Assembly (NCBI GenBank): GCA_951230915.1
Contig: OX579637.1
Location: 14,322,001-14,386,000, forward strand
Source of the DNA: Antitrichia curtipendula
Lineage: Eukaryota; Streptophyta; Bryopsida; Hypnales; Leucodontaceae
Direction of reading: 5' to 3'
DNA: 64,000 nucleotides
The notes beneath the pieces are model-generated. The model did no database searches, was not told the origin of the DNA, and worked only from the letters and a program-made list of their open reading frames with translations. A program made the translations under genes and the position numbers. Shown one piece after another: positions 1 through 12,287 of the stretch. How positions within the stretch are numbered: the first letter of the stretch is position 1; the number at the start of each line of letters is the position of its first letter.

Positions 1-178
1 CTCAAGTATTTGAATGCCCAAGAATATGAAATTGATGTGTAATTGCAATCCAACCGCACCTCAATTCAAAAAAATACAGAATAAGGTCAAACCTGTATTT
101 TAATGGTAACAAACATCAAATGTCATAGAATTCCATTTTGAAAGCGATTGGAACCAAATCGCACGAGTTCGAAATCCC

Positions 179-356
179 CTCAAGTATTTGAATGCCCAAA
201 AATATGAAATTGATGTGTAATTGCAATCCAACCGCACCTCAATTCAAAAAAATACAGAATAAGGTCAAACCTGTATTTTAATGGTAACAAACATCACATG
301 TCATAGAATTCCATTTTGAAAGCCATTTGAACCAAATCGCACGAGTTGGAAATACC
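179..356 (+). repeat. Reference monomer of the satellite
   Basis: This unit is the numbering reference used throughout. It has 60 G or C bases of 178. Landmarks by unit position: CTCAAG at 1-6; the palindrome ATTGCAAT at 42-49; an A7 tract at 68-74; GAATTC at 128-133, present in most units; a dyad region at 144-162; and GAGTTGGAAATACC at 165-178. Common variable sites: A14 to C, C19 to G, A22 to G, G37 or G39 to A, C67 to A with one extra A, C119 to A, C124 to T with T126 to G, T131 to A, C134 to T, and the cluster 144-171. The phase is arbitrary, because the array does not show where a unit biologically begins. Confidence 0.95.
246..252 (+). repeat. A tract, the only site of net monomer length change
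   Basis: Each unit carries an A tract at unit positions 68-74, shown here in the reference unit. It is seven A in most units. In 26 units the preceding C67 has become A and one A is gained, giving nine A and a 179-bp unit. In four units (starting 42027, 48619, 52717 and 56100) C67 is kept and the tract is eight A. These 30 units account exactly for the net +30 bp over the window. The nine-A units start at 5341, 6766, 7123, 10328, 11219, 12466, 13357, 25818, 27243, 27600, 29915, 30806, 31163, 34368, 35259, 35616, 36507, 36864, 42384, 43809, 44166, 45057, 45414, 49510, 49867 and 50224. Replication slippage followed by spread through HOR duplication is the simple explanation. Confidence 0.93.
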
Positions 357-499
357 CTCAAGTATTTGAATGCCCAAAAATATGAAATTGATGTGTAATT
401 GCAATCCAACCGCACCTCAATTCAAAAAAATACAGAAGAAGGTCAAACCTGTATTTTAATGGTAACAAACATCAAATGTCATAGAATTCCATTTTGAAA

Positions 500-518
500 G
501 CGATTTGAACCAAATCGC
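500..518. other. Perfect dyad, 8-bp arms with 3-nt spacer (class A form)
   Basis: The sequence GCGATTTGAACCAAATCGC has arms GCGATTTG and CAAATCGC, exact reverse complements, around AAC. It lies at unit positions 144-162 and recurs in this perfect form in many units across the window. It could extrude as a short hairpin or bind a dimeric protein; both are inference. Related forms: GCC at 144-146 (one C-C mismatch), GATTGG (one arm mismatch), GCGG (a G-T pair), and GAATC, which changes only the spacer. Dyads and other non-B DNA have been proposed as features of centromeric satellites lacking CENP-B boxes. Confidence 0.85.
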
Positions 519-1389
519 ACGAGTTGGAAATACCCTCAAGTATTTGAATGCCCAAAAATATGAAATTGATGTGTAATTGCAATCCAACCGCACCTCAATT
601 CAAAAAAATACAGAATAAGGTCAAACCTGTATTTTAATGGTAACAAACATCACATGTCATAGAATTCCATTTTGAAAGCGGTTTGAACCAAATCGCACGA
701 GTTGGAAATACCCTCAAGTATTTGAATGCCCAAAAATATGAAATTGATGTGTAATTGCAATCCAACCGCACCTCAATTCAAAAAAATACAGAATAAGGTC
801 AAACCTGTATTTTAATGGTAACAAACATCACATGTCATAGAATTCCATTTTGAAAGCGATTTGAACCAAATCGCACGAGTTGGAAATACCCTCAAGTATT
901 TGAATGCCAAAAAATATGAAATTGATGTGTAATTGCAATCCAACCGCACCTCAATTCAAAAAAATACAGAAGAAGGTCAAACCTGTATTTTAATGGTAAC
1001 AAACATCAAATGTCATAGAATTCCATTTTGAAAGCGATTGGAACCAAATCGCACGAGTTGGAAATACCCTCAAGTATTTGAATGCCCAAGAATATGAAAT
1101 TGATGTATAATTGCAATCCAACCGCACCTCAATTCAAAAAAATACAGAATAAGGTCAAACCTGTATTTTAATGGTAACAAACATCAAATGTCATAGAATT
1201 CTATTTTGAAAGCGATTTGAACCAAATCGCACGAGTTGGAAATACCCTCAAGTATTTGAATGCCCAAAAATATGAAATTGATGTGTAATTGCAATCCAAC
1301 CGCACCTCAATTCAAAAAAATACAGAATAAGGTCAAACCTGTATTTTAATGGTAACAAACATCACATGTCATAGAATTCCATTTTGAAA

Positions 1390-1418
1390 GCGACTTCAAC
1401 CAAGTTGCACAAGTTGGA
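1390..1418 (+). repeat. Class B dyad region with 9-bp direct repeat
   Basis: This is the first example of a divergent form of the dyad region, found in many units and especially common at 14.4-20.1 kb. Compared with class A it carries five linked changes at unit positions 148 (T to C), 151 (G to C), 158 (A to G), 160 (C to T) and 165 (G to A). Positions 148 and 158 face each other in the stem, so those two changes keep pairing. 160 gives a G-T pair and 151 opens the base next to the loop. The changes also create two adjacent 9-mers, CAAGTTGCA at 1401-1409 and CAAGTTGGA at 1410-1418. A sub-form keeps G165 and ends CACGAG, as at 9082-9259 and in many units right of 37 kb. Confidence 0.85.
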
Positions 1419-4400
1419 AATACCCTCAAGTATTTGAATGCCCAAAAATATGAAATTGATGTGTAATTGCAATCCAACCGCACCTCAATTCAAAAAAATA
1501 CAGAATAAGGTCAAACCTGTATTTTAATGGTAACAAACATCACATGTCATAGAATTCCATTTTGAAAGCCATTTGAACCAAATCGCACGAGTTGGAAATA
1601 CCCTCAAGTATTTGAATGCCCAAGAATATGAAATTGATGTGTAATTGCAATCCAACCGCACCTCAATTCAAAAAAATACAGAATAAGGTCAAACCTGTAT
1701 TTTAATGGTAACAAACATCACATGTCATAGAATTCCATTTTGAAAGCCATTTGAACCAAATCGCACGAGTTGGAAATACCCTCAAGTATTTGAATGCCCA
1801 AGAATATGAAATTGATGTGTAATTGCAATCCAACCGCACCTCAATTCAAAAAAATACAGAATAAGGTCAAACCTGTATTTTAATGGTAACAAACATCACA
1901 TGTCATAGAATTCCATTTTGAAAGCGACTTCAACCAAGTTGCACAAGTTGGAAATACCCTCAAGTATTTGAATGCCCAAAAATATGAAATTGATGTGTAA
2001 TTGCAATCCAACCGCACCTCAATTCAAAAAAATACAGAATAAGGTCAAACCTGTATTTTAATGGTAACAAACATCACATGTCATAGAATTCCATTTTGAA
2101 AGCCATTTGAACCAAATCGCACGAGTTGGAAATACCCTCAAGTATTTGAATGCCCAAGAATATGAAATTGATGTGTAATTGCAATCCAACCGCACCTCAA
2201 TTCAAAAAAATACAGAATAAGGTCAAACCTGTATTTTAATGGTAACAAACATCACATGTCATAGAATTCCATTTTGAAAGCGACTTCAACCAAATCGCAC
2301 GAGTTGGAAATACCCTCAAGTATTTGAATGCCCAAAAATATGAAATTGATGTGTAATTGCAATCCAACCGCACCTCAATTCAAAAAAATACAGAATAAGG
2401 TCAAACCTGTATTTTAATGGTAACAAACATCAAATGTCATAGAATTCCATTTTGAAAGCCATTTGAACCAAATCGCACGAGTTGGAAATACCCTCAAGTA
2501 TTTGAATGCCCAAGAATATGAAATTGATGTGTAATTGCAATCCAACCGCACCTCAATTCAAAAAAATACAGAATAAGGTCAAACCTGTATTTTAATGGTA
2601 ACAAACATCACATGTCATAGAATTCCATTTTGAAAGCGATTGGAACCAAATCGCACGAGTTGGAAATACCCTCAAGTATTTGAATGCCCAAAAATATGAA
2701 ATTGATGTGTAATTGCAATCCAACCGCACCTCAATTCAAAAAAATACAGAATAAGGTCAAACCTGTATTTTAATGGTAACAAACATCAAATGTCATAGAA
2801 TTCCATTTTGAAAGCCATTTGAACCAAATCGCACGAGTTGGAAATACCCTCAAGTATTTGAATGCCCAAGAATATGAAATTGATGTGTAATTGCAATCCA
2901 ACCGCACCTCAGTTCAAAAAAATACAGAATAAGGTCAAACCTGTATTTTAATGGTAACAAACATCACATGTCATAGAATTCCATTTTGAAAGCGATTTGA
3001 ACCAAATCGCACGAGTTGGAAATACCCTCAAGTATTTGACTGCCCAAAAATATGAAATTGATGTGTAATTGCAATCCAACCGCACCTCAATTCAAAAAAA
3101 TACAGAATAAGGTCAAACCTGTATTTTAATGGTAACAAACATCAAATGTCATAGAATTCCATTTTGAAAGCGATTTGAACCAAATCGCACGAGTTGGAAA
3201 TACCCTCAAGTATTTGACTGCCCAAAAATATGAAATTGATGTGTAATTGCAATCCAACCGCACCTCAATTCAAAAAAATACAGAATAAGGTCAAACCTGT
3301 ATTTTAATGGTAACAAACATCAAATGTCATAGAATTCCATTTTGAAAGCGACTTCAACCAAGTTGCACAAGTTGGAAATACCCTCAAGTATTTGAATGCC
3401 CAAAAATATGAAATTGATGTATAATTGCAATCCAACCGCACCTCAATTCAAAAAAATACAGAATAAGGTCAAACCTGTATTTTAATGGTAACAAACATCA
3501 CATGTCATAGAATTCCATTTTGAAAGCCATTTGAACCAAATCACACGAGTTGGAAATACCCTCAAGTATTTGAATGCCCAAAAATATGAAATTGATGTGT
3601 AATTGCAATCCAACCGCACCTCAATTCAAAAAAATACAGAATAAGGTCAAACCTGTATTTTAATGGTAACAAACATCACATGTCATAGAATTCCATTTTG
3701 AAAGCCATTTGAACCAAATCGCACGAGTTGGAAATACCCTCAAGTATTTGACTGCCCAAAAATATGAAATTGATGTGTAATTGCAATCCAACCGCACCTC
3801 AATTCAAAAAAATACAGAATAAGGTCAAACCTGTATTTTAATGGTAACAAACATCACATGTCATAGAATTCCATTTTGAAAGCGATTTGAACCAAATCGC
3901 ACGAGTTGGAAATACCCTCAAGTATTTGAATGCCCAAGAATATGAAATTGATGTGTAATTGCAATCCAACCGCACCTCAATTCAAAAAAATACAGAATAA
4001 GGTCAAACCTGTATTTTAATGGTAACAAACATCAAATGTCATAGAATTCCATTTTGAAAGCGATTTGAACCAAATCGCACGAGTTGGAAATACCCTCAAG
4101 TATTTGAATGCCCAAGAATATGAAATTGATGTGTAATTGCAATCCAACCGCACCTCAATTCAAAAAAATACAGAATAAGGTCAAACCTGTATTTTAATGG
4201 TAACAAACATCAAATGTCATAGAATTCCATTTTGAAAGCGATTTGAACCAAATCGCACGAGTTGGAAATACCCTCAAGTATTTGAATGCCCAAAAATATG
4301 AAATTGATGTGTAATTGCAATCCAACCGCACCTCAATTCAAAAAAATACAGAATAAGGTCAAACCTGTATTTTAATGGTAACAAACATCAAATGTCATAG

Positions 4401-7400
4401 AATTCCATTTTGAAAGCCATTTGAACCAAATCGCACGAGTTGGAAATACCCTCAAGTATTTGAATGCCCAAGAATATGAAATTGATGTGTAATTGCAATC
4501 CAACCGCACCTCAATTCAAAAAAATACAGAATAAGGTCAAACCTGTATTTTAATGGTAACAAACATCACATGTCATAGAATTCCATTTTGAAAGCGATTT
4601 GAACCAAATCGCACGAGTTGGAAATACCCTCAAGTATTTGAATGCCCAAAAATATGAAATTGATGTGTAATTGCAATCCAACCGCACCTCAATTCAAAAA
4701 AATACAGAATAAGGTCAAACCTGTATTTTAATGGTAACAAACATCAAATGTCATAGAATTCCATTTTGAAAGCGATTTGAACCAAATCGCACGAGTTGGA
4801 AATACCCTCAAGTATTTGAATGCCCAAGAATATGAAATTGATGTGTAATTGCAATCCAACCGCACCTCAATTCAAAAAAATACAGAATAAGGTCAAACCT
4901 GTATTTTAATGGTAACAAACATCACATGTCATAGAATTCCATTTTGAAAGCGATTTGAACCAAATCGCACGAGTTGGAAATACCCTCAAGTATTTGAATG
5001 CCCAAAAATATGAAATTGATGTGTAATTGCAATCCAACCGCACCTCAATTCAAAAAAATACAGAATAAGGTCAAACCTGTATTTTAATGGTAACAAACAT
5101 CACATGTCATAGAATTCCATTTTGAAAGCGGTTTGAACCAAATCGCACGAGTTGGAAATACCCTCAAGTATTTGAATGCCCAAAAATATGAAATTGATGT
5201 GTAATTGCAATCCAACCGCACCTCAATTCAAAAAAATACAGAATAAGGTCAAACCTGTATTTTAATGGTAACAAACATCACATGTCATAGAATTCCATTT
5301 TGAAAGCGATTTGAACCAAATCGCACGAGTTGGAAATACCCTCAAGTATTTGAATGCCCAAGAATATGAAATTGATGTGTAATTGCAATCCAACCGCACC
5401 TCAATTAAAAAAAAATACAGAATAAGGTCAAACCTGTATTTTAATGGTAACAAACATCAAATGTCATAGAATTCCATTTTGAAAGCGATTTGAATCAAAT
5501 CGCACGAGTTGGAAATACCCTCAAGTATTTGAATGCCCAAAAATATGAAATTGATGTGTAATTGCAATCCAACCGCACCTCAATTCAAAAAAATACAGAA
5601 TAAGGTCAAACCTGTATTTTAATGGTAACAAACATCACATGTCATAGAATTCCATTTTGAAAGCGACTTCAACCAAGTTGCACAAGTTGGAAATACCCTC
5701 AAGTATTTGAATGCCCAAAAATATGAAATTGATGTGTAATTGCAATCCAACCGCACCTCAATTCAAAAAAATACAGAATAAGGTCAAACCTGTATTTTAA
5801 TGGTAACAAACATCAAATGTCATAGAATTCCATTTTGAAAGCGATTGGAACCAAATCGCACGAGTTGGAAATACCCTCAAGTATTTGAATGCCCAAGAAT
5901 ATGAAATTGATGTGTAATTGCAATCCAACCGCACCTCAATTCAAAAAAATACAGAATAAGGTCAAACCTGTATTTTAATGGTAACAAACATCACATGTCA
6001 TAGAATTCCATTTTGAAAGCGACTTCAACCAAGTTGCACAAGTTGGAAATACCCTCAAGTATTTGAATGCCCAAAAATATGAAATTGATGTATAATTGCA
6101 ATCCAACCGCACCTCAATTCAAAAAAATACAGAATAAGGTCAAACCTGTATTTTAATGGTAACAAACATCAAATGTCATAGAATTCCATTTTGAAAGCCA
6201 TTTGAACCAAATCGCACGAGTTGGAAATACCCTCAAGTATTTGACTGCCGAAGAATATGAAATTGATGTGTAATTGCAATCCAACCGCACCTCAATTCAA
6301 AAAAATACAGAATAAGGTCAAACCTGTATTTTAATGGTAACAAACATCACATGTCATAGAATTCCATTTTGAAAGCCATTTGAACCAAATCGCACGAGTT
6401 GGAAATACCCTCAAGTATTTGAATGCCCAAAAATATGAAATTGATGTGTAATTGCAATCCAACCGCACCTCAATTCAAAAAAATACAGAATAAGGTCAAA
6501 CCTGTATTTTAATGGTAACAAACATCAAATGTTAGAGAATTCCATTTTGAAAGCGATTTGAACCAAATCGCACGAGTTGAAAATACCCTCAAGTATTTGA
6601 ATGCCCAAAAATATGAAATTGATGTGTAATTGCAATCCAACCGCACCTCAATTCAAAAAAATACAGAATAAGGTCAAACCTGTATTTTAATGGTAACAAA
6701 CATCACATGTCATAGAATTCCATTTTGAAAGCGACTTGAACCAAATCGCACGAGTTGGAAATACCCTCAAGTATTTGAATGCCCAAGAATATGAAATTGA
6801 TGTGTAATTGCAATCCAACCGCACCTCAATTAAAAAAAAATACAGAATAAGGTCAAACCTGTATTTTAATGGTAACAAACATCAAATGTCATAGAATTCC
6901 ATTTTGAAAGCGATTTGAATCAAATCGCACGAGTTGGAAATACCCTCAAGTATTTGAATGCCCAAAAATATGAAATTGATGTGTAATTGCAATCCAACCG
7001 CACCTCAATTCAAAAAAATACAGAATAAGGTCAAACCTGTATTTTAATGGTAACAAACATCACATGTCATAGAATTCCATTTTGAAAGCGATTGGAACCA
7101 AATCGCACGAGTTGGAAATACCCTCAAGTATTTGAATGCCCAAGAATATGAAATTGATGTGTAATTGCAATCCAACCGCACCTCAATTAAAAAAAAATAC
7201 AGAATAAGGTCAAACCTGTATTTTAATGGTAACAAACATCAAATGTCATAGAATTCCATTTTGAAAGCGATTTGAATCAAATCGCACGAGTTGGAAATAC
7301 CCTCAAGTATTTGAATGCCCAAAAATATGAAATTGATGTGTAATTGCAATCCAACCGCACCTCAATTCAAAAAAATACAGAATAAGGTCAAACCTGTATT

Positions 7401-9437
7401 TTAATGGTAACAAACATCACATGTCATAGAATTCCATTTTGAAAGCGACTTCAACCAAGTTGCACAAGTTGGAAATACCCTCAAGTATTTGAATGCCCAA
7501 AAATATGAAATTGATGTGTAATTGCAATCCAACCGCACCTCAATTCAAAAAAATACAGAATAAGGTCAAACCTGTATTTTAATGGTAACAAACATCACAT
7601 GTCATAGAATTCCATTTTGAAAGCGATTGGAACCAAATCGCACGAGTTGGAAATACCCTCAAGTATTTGAATGCCCAAGAATATGAAATTGATGTGTAAT
7701 TGCAATCCAACCGCACCTCAATTCAAAAAAATACAGAATAAGGTCAAACCTGTATTTTAATGGTAACAAACATCACATGTCATAGAATTCCATTTTGAAA
7801 GCGACTTCAACCAAGTTGCACAAGTTGGAAATACCCTCAAGTATTTGAATGCCCAAAAATATGAAATTGATGTATAATTGCAATCCAACCGCACCTCAAT
7901 TCAAAAAAATACAGAATAAGGTCAAACCTGTATTTTAATGGTAACAAACATCAAATGTCATAGAATTCCATTTTGAAAGCCATTTGAACCAAATCGCACG
8001 AGTTGGAAATACCCTCAAGTATTTGACTGCCGAAGAATATGAAATTGATGTGTAATTGCAATCCAACCGCACCTCAATTCAAAAAAATACAGAATAAGGT
8101 CAAACCTGTATTTTAATGGTAACAAACATCACATGTCATAGAATTCCATTTTGAAAGCGATTGGAACCAAATCGCACGAGTTGGAAATACCCTCAAGTAT
8201 TTGAATGCCCAAAAATATGAAATTGATGTGTAATTGCAATCCAACCGCACCTCAATTCAAAAAAATACAGAATAAGGTCAAACCTGTATTTTAATGGTAA
8301 CAAACATCAAATGTCATAGAATTCCATTTTGAAAGCCATTTGAACCAAATCGCACGAGTTGGAAATACCCTCAAGTATTTGAATGCCCAAAAATATGAAA
8401 TTGATGTGTAATTGCAATCCAACCGCACCTCAATTCAAAAAAATACAGAATAAGGTCAAACCTGTATTTTAATGGTAACAAACATCACATGTCATAGAAT
8501 TCCATTTTGAAAGCGATTTGAACCAAATCGCACGAGTTGGAAATACCCTCAAGTATTTGAATGCCCAAGAATATGAAATTGATATGTAATTGCAATCCAA
8601 CCGCACCTCAATTCAAAAAAATACAGAATAAGGTCAAACCTGTATTTTAATGGTAACAAACATCACATGTCATAGAATTCCATTTTGAAAGCGACTTCAA
8701 CCAAGTTGCACAAGTTGGAAATACCCTCAAGTATTTGAATGCCCAAAAATATGAAATTGATGTATAATTGCAATCCAACCGCACCTCAATTCAAAAAAAT
8801 ACAGAATAAGGTCAAACCTGTATTTTAATGGTAACAAACATCAAATGTCATAGAATTCCATTTTGAAAGCGATTTGAACCAAATCGCACGAGTTGGAAAT
8901 ACCCTCAAGTATTTGAATGCCCAAAAATATGAAATTGATGTGTAATTGCAATCCAACCGCACCTCAATTCAAAAAAATACAGAATAAGGTCAAACCTGTA
9001 TTTTAATGGTAACAAACATCACATGTCATAGAATTCTATTTTGAAAGCGATTTGAACCAAATCGCACGAGTTGGAAATACCCTCAAGTATTTGAATGCCC
9101 AAAAATATGAAATTGATGTGTAATTGCAATCCAACCGCACCTCAATTCAAAAAAATACAGAATAAGGTCAAACCTGTATTTTAATGGTAACAAACATCAC
9201 ATGTCATAGAATTCCATTTTGAAAGCGACTTCAACCAAGTTGCACGAGTTGGAAATACCCTCAAGTATTTGAATGCCCAAAAATATGAAATTGATGTATA
9301 ATTGCAATCCAACCGCACCTCAATTCAAAAAAATACAGAATAAGGTCAAACCTGTATTTTAATGGTAACAAACATCAAATGTCATAGAATTCCATTTTGA
9401 AAGCCATTTGAACCAAATTGCACGAGTTGGAAATACC

Positions 9438-10327
9438 CTCAAGTATTTGAATGCCCAAAAATATGAAATTGATGTGTAATTGCAATTCAACCGCACCTCA
9501 ATTCAAAAAAATACAGAATAAGGTCAAACCTGTATTTTAATGGTAACAAACATCAAATGTCATAGAAATCCATTTTGAAAGCGGTTTGAACCAAATCGTA
9601 AAAGTTCGAAATACCCTCTAGTATTTGAATGCCCAAGAATATGAAATTGATGTGTATTTGCAATCCCACCGCACCTCAATTCAAAAAAATACAGAATAAG
9701 GTCAAACCTGTATTTTAATGGTAACAAACATCAAATGTCATAGAATTCCATTTTGAAAGCCATTTGAACCAAATCGCACGAGTTGGAAATACCCTCAAGT
9801 ATTTGAATGCCGAAGAATATGAAATTGATGTGTAATTGCAATCCAACCGCACCTCAATTCAAAAAAATACAGAATAAGGTCAAACCTGTATTTTAATGGT
9901 AACAAACATCACATGTCATAGAATTCCATTTTGAAAGCGATTGGAACCAAATCGCACGAGTTGGAAATACCCTCAAGTATTTGAATGCCCAAAAATATGA
10001 AATTGATGTGTAATTGCAATCCAACCGCACCTCAATTCAAAAAAATACAGAATAAGGTCAAACCTGTATTTTAATGGTAACAAACATCAAATGTCATAGA
10101 ATTCCATTTTGAAAGCCATTTGAACCAAATCGCACGAGTTGGAAATACCCTCAAGTATTTGAATGCCCAAAAATATGAAATTGATGTGTAATTGCAATCC
10201 AACCGCACCTCAATTCAAAAAAATACAGAATAAGGTCAAACCTGTATTTTAATGGTAACAAACATCACATGTCATAGAATTCCATTTTGAAAGCGATTTG
10301 AACCAAATCGCACGAGTTGGAAATACC
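9438..10327 (+). repeat. Five-monomer module headed by the divergent subfamily
   Basis: The first unit (9438-9615) is the most divergent type. It has GCAATTCAACC, GAAATCC (which destroys GAATTC), a GCGG dyad ending CGTAAAAG, TTCG, and CTCTAG at the next junction. The second unit has GTGTATTTG and CAATCCCACC. The third has GAATGCCGAAGA and GATTGG, followed by GCC and class A units. The same five-unit module starts at 33478, 41137 and 47729, each time followed by an eight- or nine-A unit. It thus appears four times in different neighbourhoods. Confidence 0.83.
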
Positions 10328-12287
10328 CTCAAGTATTTGAATGCCCAAGAATATGAAATTGATGTGTAATTGCAATCCAACCGCACCTCAATTAAAAAAA
10401 AATACAGAATAAGGTCAAACCTGTATTTTAATGGTAACAAACATCAAATGTCATAGAATTCCATTTTGAAAGCGATTTGAATCAAATCGCACGAGTTGGA
10501 AATACCCTCAAGTATTTGAATGCCCAAAAATATGAAATTGATGTGTAATTGCAATCCAACCGCACCTCAATTCAAAAAAATACAGAATAAGGTCAAACCT
10601 GTATTTTAATGGTAACAAACATCACATGTCATAGAATTCCATTTTGAAAGCGACTTCAACCAAGTTGCACAAGTTGGAAATACCCTCAAGTATTTGAATG
10701 CCCAAAAATATGAAATTGATGTGTAATTGCAATCCAACCGCACCTCAATTCAAAAAAATACAGAATAAGGTCAAACCTGTATTTTAATGGTAACAAACAT
10801 CACATGTCATAGAATTCCATTTTGAAAGCCATTTGAACCAAATCGCACGAGTTGGAAATACCCTCAAGTATTTGAATGCCCAAAAATATGAAATTGATGT
10901 GTAATTGCAATCCAACCGCACCTCAATTCAAAAAAATACAGAATAAGGTCAAACCTGTATTTTAATGGTAACAAACATCAAATGTTAGAGAATTCCATTT
11001 TGAAAGCGATTTGAACCAAATCGCACGAGTTGAAAATACCCTCAAGTATTTGAATGCCCAAAAATATGAAATTGATGTGTAATTGCAATCCAACCGCACC
11101 TCAATTCAAAAAAATACAGAATAAGGTCAAACCTGTATTTTAATGGTAACAAACATCACATGTCATAGAATTCCATTTTGAAAGCGACTTGAACCAAATC
11201 GCACGAGTTGGAAATACCCTCAAGTATTTGAATGCCCAAGAATATGAAATTGATGTGTAATTGCAATCCAACCGCACCTCAATTAAAAAAAAATACAGAA
11301 TAAGGTCAAACCTGTATTTTAATGGTAACAAACATCAAATGTCATAGAATTCCATTTTGAAAGCGATTTGAATCAAATCGCACGAGTTGGAAATACCCTC
11401 AAGTATTTGAATGCCCAAAAATATGAAATTGATGTGTAATTGCAATCCAACCGCACCTCAATTCAAAAAAATACAGAATAAGGTCAAACCTGTATTTTAA
11501 TGGTAACAAACATCACATGTCATAGAATTCCATTTTGAAAGCGATTGGAACCAAATCGCACGAGTTCGAAATACCCTCAAGTATTTGAATGCCCAAGAAT
11601 ATGAAATTGATGTGTAATTGCAATCCAACCGCACCTCAATTCAAAAAAATACAGAATAAGGTCAAACCTGTATTTTAATGGTAACAAACATCACATGTCA
11701 TAGAATTCCATTTTGAAAGCGATTGGAACCAAATCGCACGAGTTCGAAATACCCTCAAGTATTTGAATGCCCAAAAATATGAAATTGATGTATAATTGCA
11801 ATCCAACCGCACCTCAATTCAAAAAAATACAGAATAAGGTCAAACCTGTATTTTAATGGTAACAAACATCAAATGTCATAGAATTCCATTTTGAAAGCGA
11901 TTTGAACCAAATCGCACGAGTTGGAAATACCCTCAAGTATTTGAATGCCCAAGAATATGAAATTGATGTGTAATTGCAATCCAACCGCACCTCAATTCAA
12001 AAAAATACAGAATAAGGTCAAACCTGTATTTTAATGGTAACAAACATCAAATGTCATAGAATTCCATTTTGAAAGCGATTTGAACCAAATCACACGAGTT
12101 GGAAATACCCTCAAGTATTTGAATGCCCAAAAATATGAAATTGATGTGTAATTGCAATCCAACCGCACCTCAATTCAAAAAAATACAGAATAAGGTCAAA
12201 CCTGTATTTTAATGGTAACAAACATCACATGTCATAGAATTCCATTTTGAAAGCCATTTGAACCAAATCGCACGAGTTGGAAATACC
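10150..12287 (+). repeat. 12-monomer tandem pair, first unit (2138 bp)
   Basis: Twelve monomers, two of them with nine A (starting 10328 and 11219), are followed directly by a second copy at +2138 bp (12 x 178 + 2). The ordered types are class A, nine-A, class B, GCC, TTAGAG, GACTTGAACC, nine-A, GATTGG with TTCG, GATTGG with TTCG, GTAT, CACACG and GCC. The order matches its neighbour unit by unit. The left part also belongs to the long duplicated block, so this pair formed on top of an existing arrangement or was lost from the right copy. Confidence 0.87.

Larger units (their letters stand above)
1..11530 (+). repeat. Long duplicated block, left copy
   Basis: The order of variant monomers here is repeated from 20478 onward. 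Diagnostic matches at exactly +20477 bp include the CCCC junction and TTCGAAATCCCC (176-179 and 20653-20656), the AGAAGAAGG units, and the CCAAAAAA unit at 907. The nine-A units starting 5341, 6766 and 7123 match 25818, 27243 and 27600. From about 9.08 kb the match continues at +24040 bp (9438 with 33478, 10328 with 34368, 11219 with 35259), because the right copy gained 20 monomers. The match stops near 11530, where this copy has GATTGG followed by TTCG and the right copy has GATTTG. The left limit is cut by the window edge. Confidence 0.88.

Noticed and set aside
42..49. ATTGCAAT palindrome as a regulatory element
   Set aside because: It is a perfect 8-bp palindrome present in most units. 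An 8-bp AT-rich palindrome is weak evidence alone and has no supporting context.
128..133. GAATTC in most monomers as a functional site
   Set aside because: It is a restriction site that would give a 178-bp ladder and is lost in some subfamilies (GAAATC, GAATTTC). There is no reason to assign biological function.
165..178. tRNA-like internal promoter (B box) in TTCG-type units
   Set aside because: GAGTTCGAAATCC resembles a B box with an extra base, but no A box at proper spacing or cloverleaf could be formed around it.
165..180. CENP-B box
   Set aside because: In TTCG-type units TTCGAAATACC matches the TTCG and the A of the box consensus, but the required CGGG is absent (CTCA here). Most units have TTGG instead. 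The partial match is expected by chance.
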